This document shows positions 21,441 through 31,479 of a stretch of DNA of 64,000 nt, one piece after another (within the stretch, counting starts at the first letter, position 1; each line of letters starts with the position of its first letter). This DNA is from Pyropia yezoensis (taxonomy: Eukaryota; Rhodophyta; Bangiophyceae; Bangiales; Bangiaceae). Location: assembly GCA_009829735.1 (NCBI GenBank), contig CM020618.1, forward strand, positions 31,100,894 to 31,164,893. Direction: 5' to 3'. The notes below the pieces were generated by a model, which was not told the DNA's origin, did no database searches, and saw only the letters and a program-made list of their open reading frames with translations. Position numbers and translations under genes: made by a program.

Positions 21441-22428
21441 CTCCGTCCGGGGCGCCTCAGTGTCAACGAGAAGAATCTGAAGTCTATTCATAAGGCCCAG
21501 TACCTCCGGACACAAAACCAGGTGAGGAGCTTCCTCGGGATGTGTAACGTGTATCGACGTTTCACGAAGGGCTTCGCCAAGGTGGAGAAGCCGCTGAACG
21601 AGCTAGTCAGCTCGACGCTTCCGAAGAATCTGCCTGCCCCAAGTCGGGTGGAGCAGGAGTCTTTTGAGACCCTTCGGGACCAGTTGCTGAACCCTCCCAT
21701 TTTGGCTATTCCCAGGTTGGGAGGCCACTACGTCCTCGACGTGGATGCTAGCTACGACCAAATTGGTTGTGTGCTGCTACAGCAACAGCCGGACAGGGAG
21801 TACTTGCCGGTGGGATACTTCAGCAAGGGGCTGAACTCGGCCGAGCGAAACTATGGAGTCACCGAGTTGGAGGGACTCGCAGTGGTGTGGGCGGTGACGT
21901 CACTTCGTCACTACGTGGAGGGTGAGAATTTCCTTATCCGTTGTGACCACCGCGCGTTGCAGTTCATCTTCAAGACGGATTGCACCAACACCCGCCTCAA
22001 CAGGTGGCGGGCGCGGCTGGCGCCCTTCAACTTCGACATTGAGTACCGCCCCGGCCGGCAACATGCCTTGGCCGACGGTCTGTCTCGGGTACCTACCGAG
22101 GGGCTGGACACTAACCCAAAAGATGAGGACATCCCCATCGTGGGGGTGGTCACGCGCTCGGGTCAAGCATTGAACCCCGAGGCACCAGGGAACAAGAAGT
22201 ACTTGCCCCTGTCAGTGGACACCGTGGTGAGGGCATAGGCCGAAGATCCCTTCTGAAGTCGCAGAGGGAGGTGCTGGATGCAGTGGCGGAGACTCGGTTA
22301 TTCGTCGGAGAGGATGGCCTCCTCTTGAGGAGGGGGGCAATCCAGGGGACTGAACAACTTGTTGTCCCCGCATCCCTCAAGGATGGTATCCTTGAGCGGG
22401 GGCATCATGCTCCCACAGGTGGACATCT
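21441..22428 (+). pseudogene. Family II pol fragment: RT end, RNase H, integrase zinc finger start
   Basis: Plus-strand sequence about 90% like E2 pol. It begins at the last part of RT (SVNEKN region), has MRSFLGMCNVYRRF, RNase H DVDASYDQIG, GVTELEGLAVVWA, CDHRALQFI and ALADGLSR, stops at 22238, shifts frame, and ends in the integrase zinc-finger region (HHAPTGGHL). Both ends are abrupt, with no LTR. The right join is a CTCG-repeat microsatellite, suggesting a recombination break. Here RNase H itself is uninterrupted. Confidence 0.8.
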
Positions 22429-22534
22429 CTCCCGACGGGGGTCGCTCTCCCTCTCGCTCGCTCGCTCGCCCCCTCCCTCCCCCGCTACCCCCGCTGACGC
22501 GCCGCGCACCGCGCCGCCCGCGGCCGGCCAGCGA
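22429..22534. repeat. CTCG-rich simple sequence at a transposon junction
   Basis: Short CTCG and CCCT iterations followed by GC-rich sequence, joining the family II fragment to family III gag. Confidence 0.5.
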
Positions 22535-23171
22535 ACGAGTGCTTCGTATTGCGGGCCATACGGCCCATCTGACGTGCTTCTCGGGTCCCATAACAGGCCT
22601 TCCTGTTCCGCAAACGGTACGTACGGTAGTCTAGGACCCGAGCGAACCGATCATCGGAACAAGTGATAACCTCTGGCCCACCGCTCGTGTCCCTAAGAAC
22701 AGAAATGTCTTCGCCGTCAAAGGCGGATGACATAGTGGCCCCGGGAGAGGTCGAGGAAGAAGAGGAGCCATGGGACCGGTGACGACGGGCCCGGCGACGA
22801 CGTGAACTCGAACGGCTGTGGCCACGGGACCCACTCTGGCCAGCAGGACTCTGACTCAGGGCCTTGGACACCGGGGCCAGAATCTCATTTCGGAACGTCT
22901 CCAGGGTCGAGCGAATCTCATCGGGTCCAGTCGACGTGGCCATCGGCTGGACCTGGGCCCCCTTCGTGGGACCCCGAACATGACGCAAATCCTGAACTGT
23001 AGGGGTCCGAATCCCGCCCGGGGGCGCCCTACCCCGGCGAGGAATACCACTGGCCCCGCCTCCGCCACGGCCACCGGGCAAGCTACTCCCGCGACCACGG
23101 CCAGCGGGGGTCACCATCGACGTGTCCGAGGGCGCACCACGGCCCCGCGCACCAGGAGGAAGGTCCGTCAT
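22535..23171 (-). pseudogene. Family III gag, N-terminal part
   Basis: Starts at the ATG at 23171 (MTDLPPGARGRG), 122 bases inside the primer-binding site. It has a Gly/Arg-rich N-terminus (RGG-like), an Arg/Ser stretch (SRSSSRRRRARRHRSH), then DDRFARVLDYRTYRLRNRK, which aligns with the E2 gag capsid start (YQRIFDCETYALHNKS). It is cut off at about 22540 by GC-rich sequence, so capsid and nucleocapsid are missing. It marks a third, related family whose pol is not in the window. Confidence 0.6.
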
Positions 23172-23293
23172 GTTGGCCCGCGGCAATCGACCTAGACCAA
23201 TCGGTATCCACAACAGAAGGGTCCGAAAGAGCCAAGCGCTACAGAGAAAAATAGAGAAGGGCTGTCCCGATACGGGAGAAGAATAAACGCCCT

Positions 23294-23310
23294 CCCTTGC
23301 TGCTCCACCA
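23294..23310 (-). other. Primer-binding site of family III
   Basis: Minus strand TGGTGGAGCAGCAAGGG, four bases inside the LTR start at 23315; the same tRNA match as families I and II. Confidence 0.65.
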
Positions 23311-23314
23311 TAAA

Positions 23315-24050
23315 TGTAGCGTTATTGGCCCCCGGGGACCCCGCAACCACACAACCACAGGAAACCACAGACTGGACAGGAAGGAACAGGTAAGAGCCCT
23401 TGCGTGGTCCACTCGCCCGCCCCGTCAGAGGCAAAGGTTACAAGGACAAAAGCCCGAGGGAGAAAGAACCCAAAGCACTATTGATTTTACAAGATGGCCC
23501 CGGGGAGACCCCGGAGCACCCCTCAAGAACTTCTCCCCTGGCCCCTCCAGGGGCCCTGAGCGGGGCCCCCAGAGGGCGCCCCCGGCGGGCCAGGTGCCAG
23601 CGAGGCACCGGCCACTCACCGGGCCAACGCCAGCGCATCCCCTATACCGGGATTCGCGCTGGGGCGCCGGGGGTCACCAATCAACCCCCGGTCGCCAAAA
23701 ACAAGCAAAAAGCAAGCGAAAATCCCCCCACACACAGATGCCAATCCCCCCAAAAAAAAACCCAGTGGGAAAAAAGGGGAAAAGCACGAAATCAAGCAAT
23801 GGAAAAGAAATACGAATACAAGTGACTGGCCCAAGCGGGTCAGTACGCCCACCACCCGGGCAATTCTCCCATCGGGGGGGACGAGGGATGGGCCAATCAG
23901 GGCTCCGGGCGTGTCGCCACGCATCCGGGCCTCCGAGCCAAGTATCCCCGGCCAGCGCAGGGCGCCACGTAGCCCGGCCGACCGGGACCCAGGTCACCTC
24001 CCCGCCGGCCCCCCTGTGTCCAAACGGCCAGAACGCCACAACACACTACA
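23315..24050 (-). repeat. Family III LTR (left end clear, right end uncertain)
   Basis: Begins TGTAGCGTTATTGG beside the primer-binding site. A possible right end is ...CACTACA at 24050, giving 736 bp, but with no second copy in the window this boundary is a guess. The interval has no coding signal; it contains an A-rich stretch near 23750. Confidence 0.4.
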
Positions 24051-24146
24051 CTCAACTAGCAACACACATACGCATGCAAGCAACCTTTCTACAGCGCGCG
24101 CAGCACACAAAACGGCACCCGCCGGCACCAGCATCCACACGCCCGC

Positions 24147-24905
24147 CTACCCTCCCAGCGCTCCCTTGCCGTATCCAACGCCACGGCCAGAGGGGCGCTC
24201 GGGACTGGCAGCAGCTCCTCCGTCATTAATCGGCGCGTCCCCGACACCTTGGCCCGCGGCGCTGCCCGTGACCTCCCGATCCCCACAGTCCCCGGTCCGC
24301 TCCAGCTCGCCCGGCGGCAATGGCCGACGGTTCAACATGCTGTCGCGCGATTGAGCGCCCTGAAGCCGCAGGCGGGCCTCCTTCTTGTCCTTGGCCTCCT
24401 CCGCCGCCTCCCTTGCGTCCATCCACTTTTCCTTGTCCTCCAGAGCATTCTTCAGCAATTGGTCAAGCTCGCTCAGCAGCAGCTGTTCTTCCTCCCCGCG
24501 CTTCCGCTCCCGATCCTTGTTCTCTCGCTCGAACTGGTCCATCAGCAACTTGCAGCGGTCAGAGATGTGCTTCACGTCCGTGATGAAGGGGGCGTCGGTC
24601 TCCTCGTTAAATGTGTTCACCGCAGTCTGCAGAAGAGCGACACGCTTACGACCCACAGCTACGTGTGCACCAGCGTTGCACACAACCTTGACGCACATGA
24701 TATCGTTTGCGTCACTACCACCGACAGGGGGCCACAGCCGCCGAGGCTTCCTGGCAGCTTGGTCTTTGCCGCCGGATGTCAGACGTTCATCAGGCACGGA
24801 CGCGGGTTGTGCCGCAAGAGGGGCGTCAGTTCTGGCCGTCCTCGCGGGCGCAGGCCCCGTGGGTGCGCGCTGTGCAACAGGGGACTCATCACTCGTGGCC
24901 GACAT
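24147..24905 (-). CDS. Myb/SANT-like DNA-binding protein (252 aa)
   Basis: Intact frame from an ATG at 24905. Residues 1-55 are Ala/Pro-rich. About 85-135 looks like a trihelix or Myb/SANT-like domain (KRVALLQTAVNTFNEE...ISDRCKLLMDQFERENK): three predicted helices with a hydrophobic core, although the usual first Trp is not obvious. About 125-185 is a highly charged helix (ERKRGEEEQLLLSELDQLL, EAAEEAKDKKEARLRL), probably a coiled coil for dimerisation. The tail is low complexity. Such proteins are common in protist genomes, both as transcription factors and as transposon-associated DNA binders. Composition is less GC-extreme than its right neighbour. Introns cannot be excluded. Confidence 0.55.
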   Translation of the reverse strand: MSATSDESPVAQRAPTGPAPARTARTDAPLAAQPASVPDERLTSGGKDQAARKPRRLWPPVGGSDANDIMCVKVVCNAGAHVAVGRKRVALLQTAVNTFNEETDAPFITDVKHISDRCKLLMDQFERENKDRERKRGEEEQLLLSELDQLLKNALEDKEKWMDAREAAEEAKDKKEARLRLQGAQSRDSMLNRRPLPPGELERTGDCGDREVTGSAAGQGVGDAPINDGGAAASPERPSGRGVGYGKGALGG

Positions 24906-25289
24906 GACAACCGCCGTTGCCGGAGAGCTGCGGGGAGCAGGGGCAAGTCCTGCCGGAGAGCGATGAGGAGCAGCCGCAGACCTTCAGTACCAAGCGCGCG
25001 ATGCAGCCGCGCAGGAACCGCCTGGTCATGTACCAATCATGTTCGGGACGCACTGCCGTTTGTAAGAGGCGCCCCTGTGAGGTCCCAGAGAGCGGAACGT
25101 GGGGCGAATGTACAGGATTTGTACAGACGAGGGGCTTCTCTGCCGCCTGTACAGTCGAGGAATACCGTCGGAAGCGGTGAGGCAATCCAGCATCTTAACT
25201 GTATCTCCCGCAACGTGGCATGACCGTCGAAAGACCGTCTGGGCCACCGTCGGATTACTTGCCAAAACTCCCTACTGTCGTCCCCCCAC
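24906..25289. other. Upstream region of the Myb/SANT-like gene
   Basis: No supported gene. It could hold that gene's promoter; no clear TATA box is seen near 24930-25000. Confidence 0.35.
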
Positions 25290-28010
25290 CATCCTCGCAA
25301 CCTCAACCTTCCCCCCCCCCGTGCGCTGCGCCTGCAGCGTGAGCGTTCGCGGTAGTGGCAGCGGCGGTGTCAGCGGCAGCGGTAGCGGGAGTGGCGGCGG
25401 CGTTGGCGGTGGCGCCGCGGCGATGGCGGCGGCGGCGGTGACGATGCCGAGGCGGCCACGGCCGCGTTGGCGCCCGCAACTGCCGTGGTGGGTGGGGGCG
25501 GTGGCGGCGGAAGCAGGTAGGGGGCGGGTGGGGGCGGGGGGGAAGACGGTCGTTGGCAGGCGGGTGGCGCAAGCACAGCCTCGGCGGTGCGGGGGAGGGT
25601 GGTGGCTGTATCGCGCTGGCTCCGTCGCCGCCGGGCCTTTACGGGGGGGGAAGGGATAGTGGCGGTGGGAGTGGGTGTGGCGATGATAGAGGATGGGGTG
25701 GGCGCGGCGGGGGTGGGGGTGGCAGCGGCGGGTTGAGCTTGAGTCATCCACCCCCGCCGTGGTGGCGTCCGCGGCCGAGCCGCGGCGGCCCATGGCCCGT
25801 CACCTGGCCGAGTCTCTCTTTGGCACCCCCCCCTATGTTTTCGTTGCCGTGTTGCTGGGGTGATTGCGTACGTTGGAGGGGAGGGGGGCGTGGGGGGGGG
25901 TGGGAGGGACGCGGGGGAGGTTAGCTGGTGCTGTGGAGGGGGCTATGGGTAGCATGTAGGGGTAACCGACTTGGGGTGGCGTTGCAACTGCCATCAGGCC
26001 CTCGCGAAGCGGATCGCATGCGTGTTTTTCTGAGTAGGCGTTGACAGGGAGAAAGAAAAAAGATATGAACCACTGTCACTGCCGCCCCTGCCACCGCCAC
26101 CGCTGCCTACCCTGGTGGGCCCCACCGGCGGCGATACCGCGAAGCTCCTCGGCGGGTGGCGGCCGGCGCGGCGCCGGATGCGGGGCGGGGGGGGCGGGTA
26201 GGGCGGCCTGGGGAGGCCCGCCGGCCGTTGGGCGGCCGTGCGCACGGCCGCCGCCGCCGTCGCGCATACACATCCTGGCCGCGCGGGGGGGGGGGCGGAC
26301 GGGCGGGAGGGACAGGGGCGCCGCCGCTGCCGCCGCGACCGCGTCCCTGCCGCCGCCGCCGCCGCCGCAGCCGCCGCAACAGCCACCACCCAACCGCCGC
26401 CGCCGCCACCGCCACCGCCACCGCCGCTGCCGCCGCCGCGGGCGCCCCCCGCGGCGGGGTCGCCCGCTCGAGCGGCGGCGCCCCCCCGCCGCGGCTGCCG
26501 CCCGGCCGGCGGGTGCGGTGGGGCGGGTTGAAGGCCGCCGCGCCCGCCGGCGGCAGCGCCGGTGCCGGCGCTGCCGCCAGCGTTGCCGCTGCCTTCGCTC
26601 CCGCGGGCGTGCTGGCGCCTCTGCCGCGGCCGCCACCGCGGCGGCCACGGGCGGGGCCCCCCGCGACTGGGTCAGCAGCCACCGCAGCCCCGCCGCCGCC
26701 CCCCTCCAAACACGTGCGGTGGGGGGAGGCGGCGGCGGCTGGCGCACCCCCCGGTGTCAGAGGGTCGGCGGCGGCGGCCGCGGCGGCGGCCGCGGCGGCG
26801 GCCGCGGCCGCGCCCGCTGCCGCCGCCGCGCCGAGCCTCTGCCACCGCCGCCGCCGCGGCGGCCACGAGCCGGGACCATGTCTGGCGGGTCGGTGGCCGC
26901 CACAACCCCGCCGCCACCGTCCGTTCCCCGACCAGGCTGGTGGAGGGAGGCGGCGGCCGCGGCCGCCGGCGCGGCTGCAGCCGCAGCCGCGGCTGCGCCG
27001 TTGCCGTTGCCGCTGCCGCCGCCGCCGCGGCGGCCACGGGCGGGCCCCGCGCGACGGGCTCGGCGGCGGGAAGCACCCCGCCGCCGCCCCGCGCCCGGCA
27101 AGTGCAGTGGGGGGAGGCGGTGGCGGCCGCCCCCGCCAGTGCCAGGCGGTCGACGGTGGCGCCTGCCGCGACTGCGCCCGCGTGCGCGTCCCCACTGCTG
27201 CCGCGGCCGCCGTCGCGGCAGCCACGTGCGCCGCCCTCCTCGCCACCCACGGGGTCCGCGGCAACACCACCGCCGCCCCCCACCCGGTAGGTACGATGGG
27301 GAGGGGGCGGCGGCGGCCGCGCCTGCTGCTGGTGCCGCCGGTGCCGCGGCCGCCGCGCCGAATGGCGCACCACCACTGTTGCGGCGGGGGCCGCCGCGGC
27401 GGCCGCACGCGGGTCCGCCAGACCGCACGAAGGCGGGCGCCGTGCCTCCGCCCCCCGTCCGGTGGGTGCAGTGCGGGGGGAAGGCCGCCGGCGCGCCCGC
27501 TGGCGCCAAGGCCGCGGCCTCGCTTCCGCCGCCGCGGCTGCCGCCCCCAGGTCGGCTGGGGAGTGGGGGCGAGGAGGCGGCGGCCGTCGTCGCTGAGGCA
27601 ACGGCGGCGGCTGCGGCGGTGGCGGCGGCACCCGCCCCGCGGGTGCGTTAGGGGGAGGTGGCCCTCACTCCGCCTGCGCTGGGGCCACCCCCGCCAGCCG
27701 CCCCCACCTCCCGCGCCGAGGTCGACTCACCGCCCACCCCTGCCGTAGCCACCGGCCCCGCCATCCTCGCCGCAGCCGCCGCGGCCGACACGCCCGCCGC
27801 CGCGGTCTCCCGTGGCCTGCGCAAGCGGCCGCCGCCGCCGCGGGCGGACGGCCCCGGGAGCGGGCGCCCGGTGGCGCCGACGGCTGCGCGCGCCGCGACA
27901 CCGCGGCCGCCAGTCGCGTCGCCGCGACCCCGCGCCGCCACCCAAGGGCGGCGCCCGGCAGAAGGGGGACGCCTCCCCGTCCCACGACGAGCCCACAGCT
28001 GCGGCGCCTC
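25290..28010. repeat. GCC/GGC-rich imperfect tandem repeat region
   Basis: About 2.7 kb of very high GC, with GCC/GGC trinucleotide runs giving long open frames of Ala, Pro, Arg or Gly in every frame on both strands; these are composition artefacts. Within 26440-27600 a longer unit recurs: anchors like GCGGCCACGGGCGGG occur near 26441, 26641, 26859, 27030, 27216 and 27399, each followed by a CCGCCGCC block and a GTGCRGTGGGGGGAGGC block, with spacing of about 170-220 bp. It separates two apparent host genes. It could be a GC minisatellite or a decayed repetitive protein gene. Confidence 0.6.
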
Positions 28011-28099
28011 CACAGCCGTTCTCCACTGTCATAAACAGTCACGAAGCGTACCTGTCACCCCCAACGCAACGAGAAAAAGAAGAAACTCAACAGTCGTGC

Positions 28100-29950
28100 C
28101 TAGGCAGAACGGAACGCGTCGTTGATGAACTGCAGCAGCTTCGGGAAGCGGTTGAACGCCGCTAAAACGCCGTCAAGATGATAAACATGCTGCTCGTTAT
28201 CCAGCACCTTGTGTATGTCTGCAACGGTATTGATGGAGCCGGGCTCGACCACCACCATGTCGTCGTAGTCAATGAGGTGCCAGCAACCGCCAGCGTCAAT
28301 CCGAATGTTTGGCTCGCGCAGGTCGTAGTAGATGAGCCCGCGGCGCGCTAGCCAGACCACCGCCGAGGCGATGGCACGAGCGCCCTTCTCGTCGTCCGGG
28401 GTAGACGCCGCCAGCTGCTCCTCCGTAGCTTCCTTGCCCTCGACAAACTCCATGGTCACAACGACTGCAAAAATGCCACACCAAAGACGGGCAGGACTCA
28501 ACGCTTGAGGCACTCCTCCCTCCTCCATGCTTGCGCTCTCCTCGGCCAACGCCGCACCGTATCTTTCGTACGTCTTGTAGAGGCGACGGAAGAACCCCGC
28601 GGGTTCGAGCAAATGGTCGTACGACGAGCAGGGAATCACCTTTAGGAATTGGTTGACAAGCTGCTGCCCGTTTGCTGCCGTGAGCACCGTCGGGAACGCA
28701 GTCCAGAGCACGGAGCGACCGGAGCGGGGATCCCACTTGATGTTCTTGACGTCGACGGTGATAAACTCCTCGAAGCAGATGTCCGGCAGCTCTGCGACCG
28801 TCGCCTTGTGCAGCTCCGAGCCGATGAAGAACGGCTGGCTGTACGGGGTGGCAAAAAGCTTCCCGATCCACTCGACTGCTACAACATAGCCACAATGAGG
28901 AAATGACACCACCCCATAGCCAACAGGAGGCTTGGCGTAGAACCGCAGCTCAGATGAGCAGCGGAACAGCGCGTCAACAATTGACATGGCCACGTACGTC
29001 AGCAGCTCGTTCCACATATGCCTGCCAGGGACCGACTTGACCTCTGCGTTAAACCCGGCATGGAGAGCAGTGGAGCGCGTGAGAAGCTCTGGAAGGCACG
29101 CCCAGGGCCACTGGACGGGTCGGAAGGAAGGGACTGACGCACTTGACCCGTACACGATGGCCGCCGACATGCCATCCGGTGTTCCGCTCCTCTTGTCCAG
29201 TAGCTTCACCCACGAGGGTCTTATTGACCCAATCAATTCGTAGAAGTTGCCTTCTTGCAGTAGCGCGTCGTGGGACATCCCAGTCGACCGCAGAGCACTC
29301 AGCTCGTCGGCATCGAGCCCATGCTTGAGGGAGACGGGCCCGTCGAGCGAGAAGGACGCCAGGGCAGCCCGCAAAAGAGATTTGCCTTCGGGTCGAGTAG
29401 GGGAGTCGACGCGGATGGGGGAGCTAAACTTCTTGACAACGTCGTCGAACGAAGACCACGCTGCCGCCATAGAACCGCCGCTCTGGTTCAGAACTGCAGG
29501 TCTCGGCTCCCCCTGAAAGGCCGTCTGCGACTTGCGGCGCTCCAGGATCCGTCCCACGTAGTGCGAGCACTTGGCAGCTGTCGCCCGCGCACGTCTCTGC
29601 TCGTGGGGAGACAGGATGGGTAGCTGGTCAAGTTCGTCACGATGGGCGTTCTCCACCTTCAGCGCGGCCTTGAGTTCGTGGATGGTCTGCTCAGTCGCCG
29701 TGTTTAACACCAGCCCCCTCCTGCTGGATACGAGCGCGCTTCGGAGACGCTCCAGCTCCTCCATCTCGGCGGAAGTCGACTCCCACCTAAACTTGGCGGT
29801 GTTGTAGCGGCGCGTCTCTTGATCGTCAAGCTCCCGCAGCAGTTCATTCAGGTTGTCCATGACGTTTTCCTCCTTCTTCTGCTGCTGCACTAAACCCGAA
29901 ATGAGTTGATCGACCACCGTCAAGCCGTCTTCGACGATGTGGATCTCCAT
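28100..29950 (-). CDS. Coiled-coil, nuclease-like and kinase-like fusion protein (616 aa), Crinkler-type architecture
   Basis: Intact. I start at the ATG at 29950 (MEIHIVEDGL) rather than at earlier in-frame codons, because the upstream frame is low-complexity repeat. Residues ~20-145 are helical and charged (coiled coil). Residues ~270-330 carry AEVKSV, where E303-x-K305 fits the end of a PD-(D/E)xK nuclease motif. Residues ~395-600 look like a small kinase: possible ATP-binding lysine K437 (FLKVIP), hinge MEFVEG (500-505), catalytic loop YYDLREPNI (D543, N548), metal site DYDD (561-564). This kinase variant and the pairing with a restriction-endonuclease fold are known from Crinkler-type effectors and their intracellular relatives. 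The usual Crinkler N-terminal header and LFLAK motif are absent, and no signal peptide is seen. Substrate unknown; a degenerate nuclease is possible. Confidence 0.6.
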   Translation of the reverse strand: MEIHIVEDGLTVVDQLISGLVQQQKKEENVMDNLNELLRELDDQETRRYNTAKFRWESTSAEMEELERLRSALVSSRRGLVLNTATEQTIHELKAALKVENAHRDELDQLPILSPHEQRRARATAAKCSHYVGRILERRKSQTAFQGEPRPAVLNQSGGSMAAAWSSFDDVVKKFSSPIRVDSPTRPEGKSLLRAALASFSLDGPVSLKHGLDADELSALRSTGMSHDALLQEGNFYELIGSIRPSWVKLLDKRSGTPDGMSAAIVYGSSASVPSFRPVQWPWACLPELLTRSTALHAGFNAEVKSVPGRHMWNELLTYVAMSIVDALFRCSSELRFYAKPPVGYGVVSFPHCGYVVAVEWIGKLFATPYSQPFFIGSELHKATVAELPDICFEEFITVDVKNIKWDPRSGRSVLWTAFPTVLTAANGQQLVNQFLKVIPCSSYDHLLEPAGFFRRLYKTYERYGAALAEESASMEEGGVPQALSPARLWCGIFAVVVTMEFVEGKEATEEQLAASTPDDEKGARAIASAVVWLARRGLIYYDLREPNIRIDAGGCWHLIDYDDMVVVEPGSINTVADIHKVLDNEQHVYHLDGVLAAFNRFPKLLQFINDAFRSA

Positions 29951-30660
29951 GGCGACGATGATGGGCGACAAGAAGCGGCCACCGCAGGAAGCAGCGACCG
30001 CGGGGATACACGGTCGCGGGACAAGCGCTAAGTAGACAGAGACGCAAGCCCCGGGCGTAGATAACAGCGTTCGCCACAACCAGGCACGATAACGGCAGCC
30101 GCACGAAGCAGCAGCAGCACGGCGCAGCAGGAGCTGGACGCAAAGGCGACGGAACGCGACAACGACAGCGGCGGCCGGCCAAGCCGACAACGGCACGATA
30201 CAAAGAAGACAGCGGCACCGGGACGAGGTGGCAGCCGCACGGGGGCAAAACGCGACCACAACGTCGGACGCAGCCCGACACGATGACGACAGCTGCACGC
30301 AGCAGCAGACGCACGGAGCAGCAGGAGATGGAAGCGTGCAGTAGCGGAACGCGAAAACGGCAGTGGGAGCCGGTCAAGGCTGCAGCGGCACCACGCAACG
30401 GCGGTAGTGGCCCCAGGCCGAGGAGGCAACGAAGAACAGGCAGAGACGACAGCGGCAGCACGCAGCAAGCCGAGGCGGCGGCGGTAGCACAGAGCAGGCC
30501 GATACGCAGCGGCTACAACACGCAGCAGCACGAGGCGCGGAGGCGACGAAGAGGGGAGCCGTGGCGTGCGACGCGGTGGCGGCGAGGAGAAAGAGGGCGG
30601 CGGCGGGAAAAGTGGCGGCTGAGGATAAGAATGGAAGGACAGCTGGGAGGAGGGGGGGAG
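29951..30660. repeat. Imperfect ~194-bp repeats upstream of the nuclease-kinase gene
   Basis: CAGCAG/GACGA-rich sequence. A unit beginning GGCACGATAACGGCAGCCGC (30083) recurs near 30277 as GACACGATGACGACAGCTGC, and a third weaker start is near 30440. No gene is supported; frames through it are low complexity. It occupies the promoter position of the 29950 gene. Confidence 0.45.
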
Positions 30661-31479
30661 CGGTGAGGAACAAGGAGGGCGGGGCGGGGGAGGAGGAGTG
30701 GAGCGCCATACATGACGGCCCGTGAGTTTTGCCCACGTGGACGACTCTGCGGCCTTTCTCTATTGCTGTCGACTCCGATAGCACCGATTGCAAAAAAAAA
30801 GGAGGCGGTCGAGAACGGAATATTGAGGCTAAAAGCCCCAGGTTCGCGACGCTTTTTACTTATAGGGCGTGTCGGGAGGCACTTCGGCCGAGTGCCCAAC
30901 CCGTCCAGCGCCACAGCGTGCGCAGGGAGAGGGTTCGCTACCGGAGCTACGATGACTTCCTCCTCCCAGTCTCCCCGTGACGGGGGGAGCGGGTGGGGCG
31001 GCCAAGGGCAGCCGTGGCGGCGGTGGACACGACGGGAGCGGGTCGCTGCGTCAAGCGGTGTGCGGGGGCAGACTGTCTCTGTGGCGGTGCCATGGACGTG
31101 ACGCTCGCATGGCAGGGCGAGGAGAACTCGCCCGTGGCGTCTGTGTCGGCGGAGCAGCGGCAGTTGCTGTCGCCTAGGCCGCGCCGCCCGCTCCCGGTCT
31201 GCCACGCTCGTCGGCGACGGCGGCCGCGGGCGCGGCAACGGCACCGCATCGCCGCCGGCGCTCCCCGACCGTGGGCGGAGCGTCGCCGCGGGCGTCCCTG
31301 ACAGCGCCGCCGGCGGGGGCGGCGTCCCCCACCCGCCCCGCGCCCGCCCGACCCCCTCCACCACCCTCCCCGCCGGCGGCGGACGGTCTCCCGCGGGCGG
31401 CCACCCCCGCTTGCCCTATCGCCACAGGAGCTGGACGCTTGACAGAAGTGCCCGACAGGAACGTGCTGCGGTGGCCGCG
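30661..31479. other. Unassigned GC-rich sequence
   Basis: Open frames on both strands are low complexity and contradict one another. A run of nine A occurs near 30790. I see no recognisable gene or RNA. Confidence 0.35.

Noticed and set aside
25290-28010. Long overlapping open frames up to ~530 codons on both strands
   Set aside because: They are Ala/Pro/Arg/Gly homopolymer-like in all frames, caused by GCC/GGC composition; no frame shows protein-like sequence.
29951-30298. N-terminal extension of the nuclease-kinase protein
   Set aside because: Low-complexity Cys/Ala/Arg sequence produced by the CAG/GACGA repeat, with no domain character.
30513-31364. 283-codon minus-strand frame rich in Pro, Arg and Ser
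   Set aside because: Low complexity, no motif, contradictory frames on the other strand; insufficient evidence for a gene.
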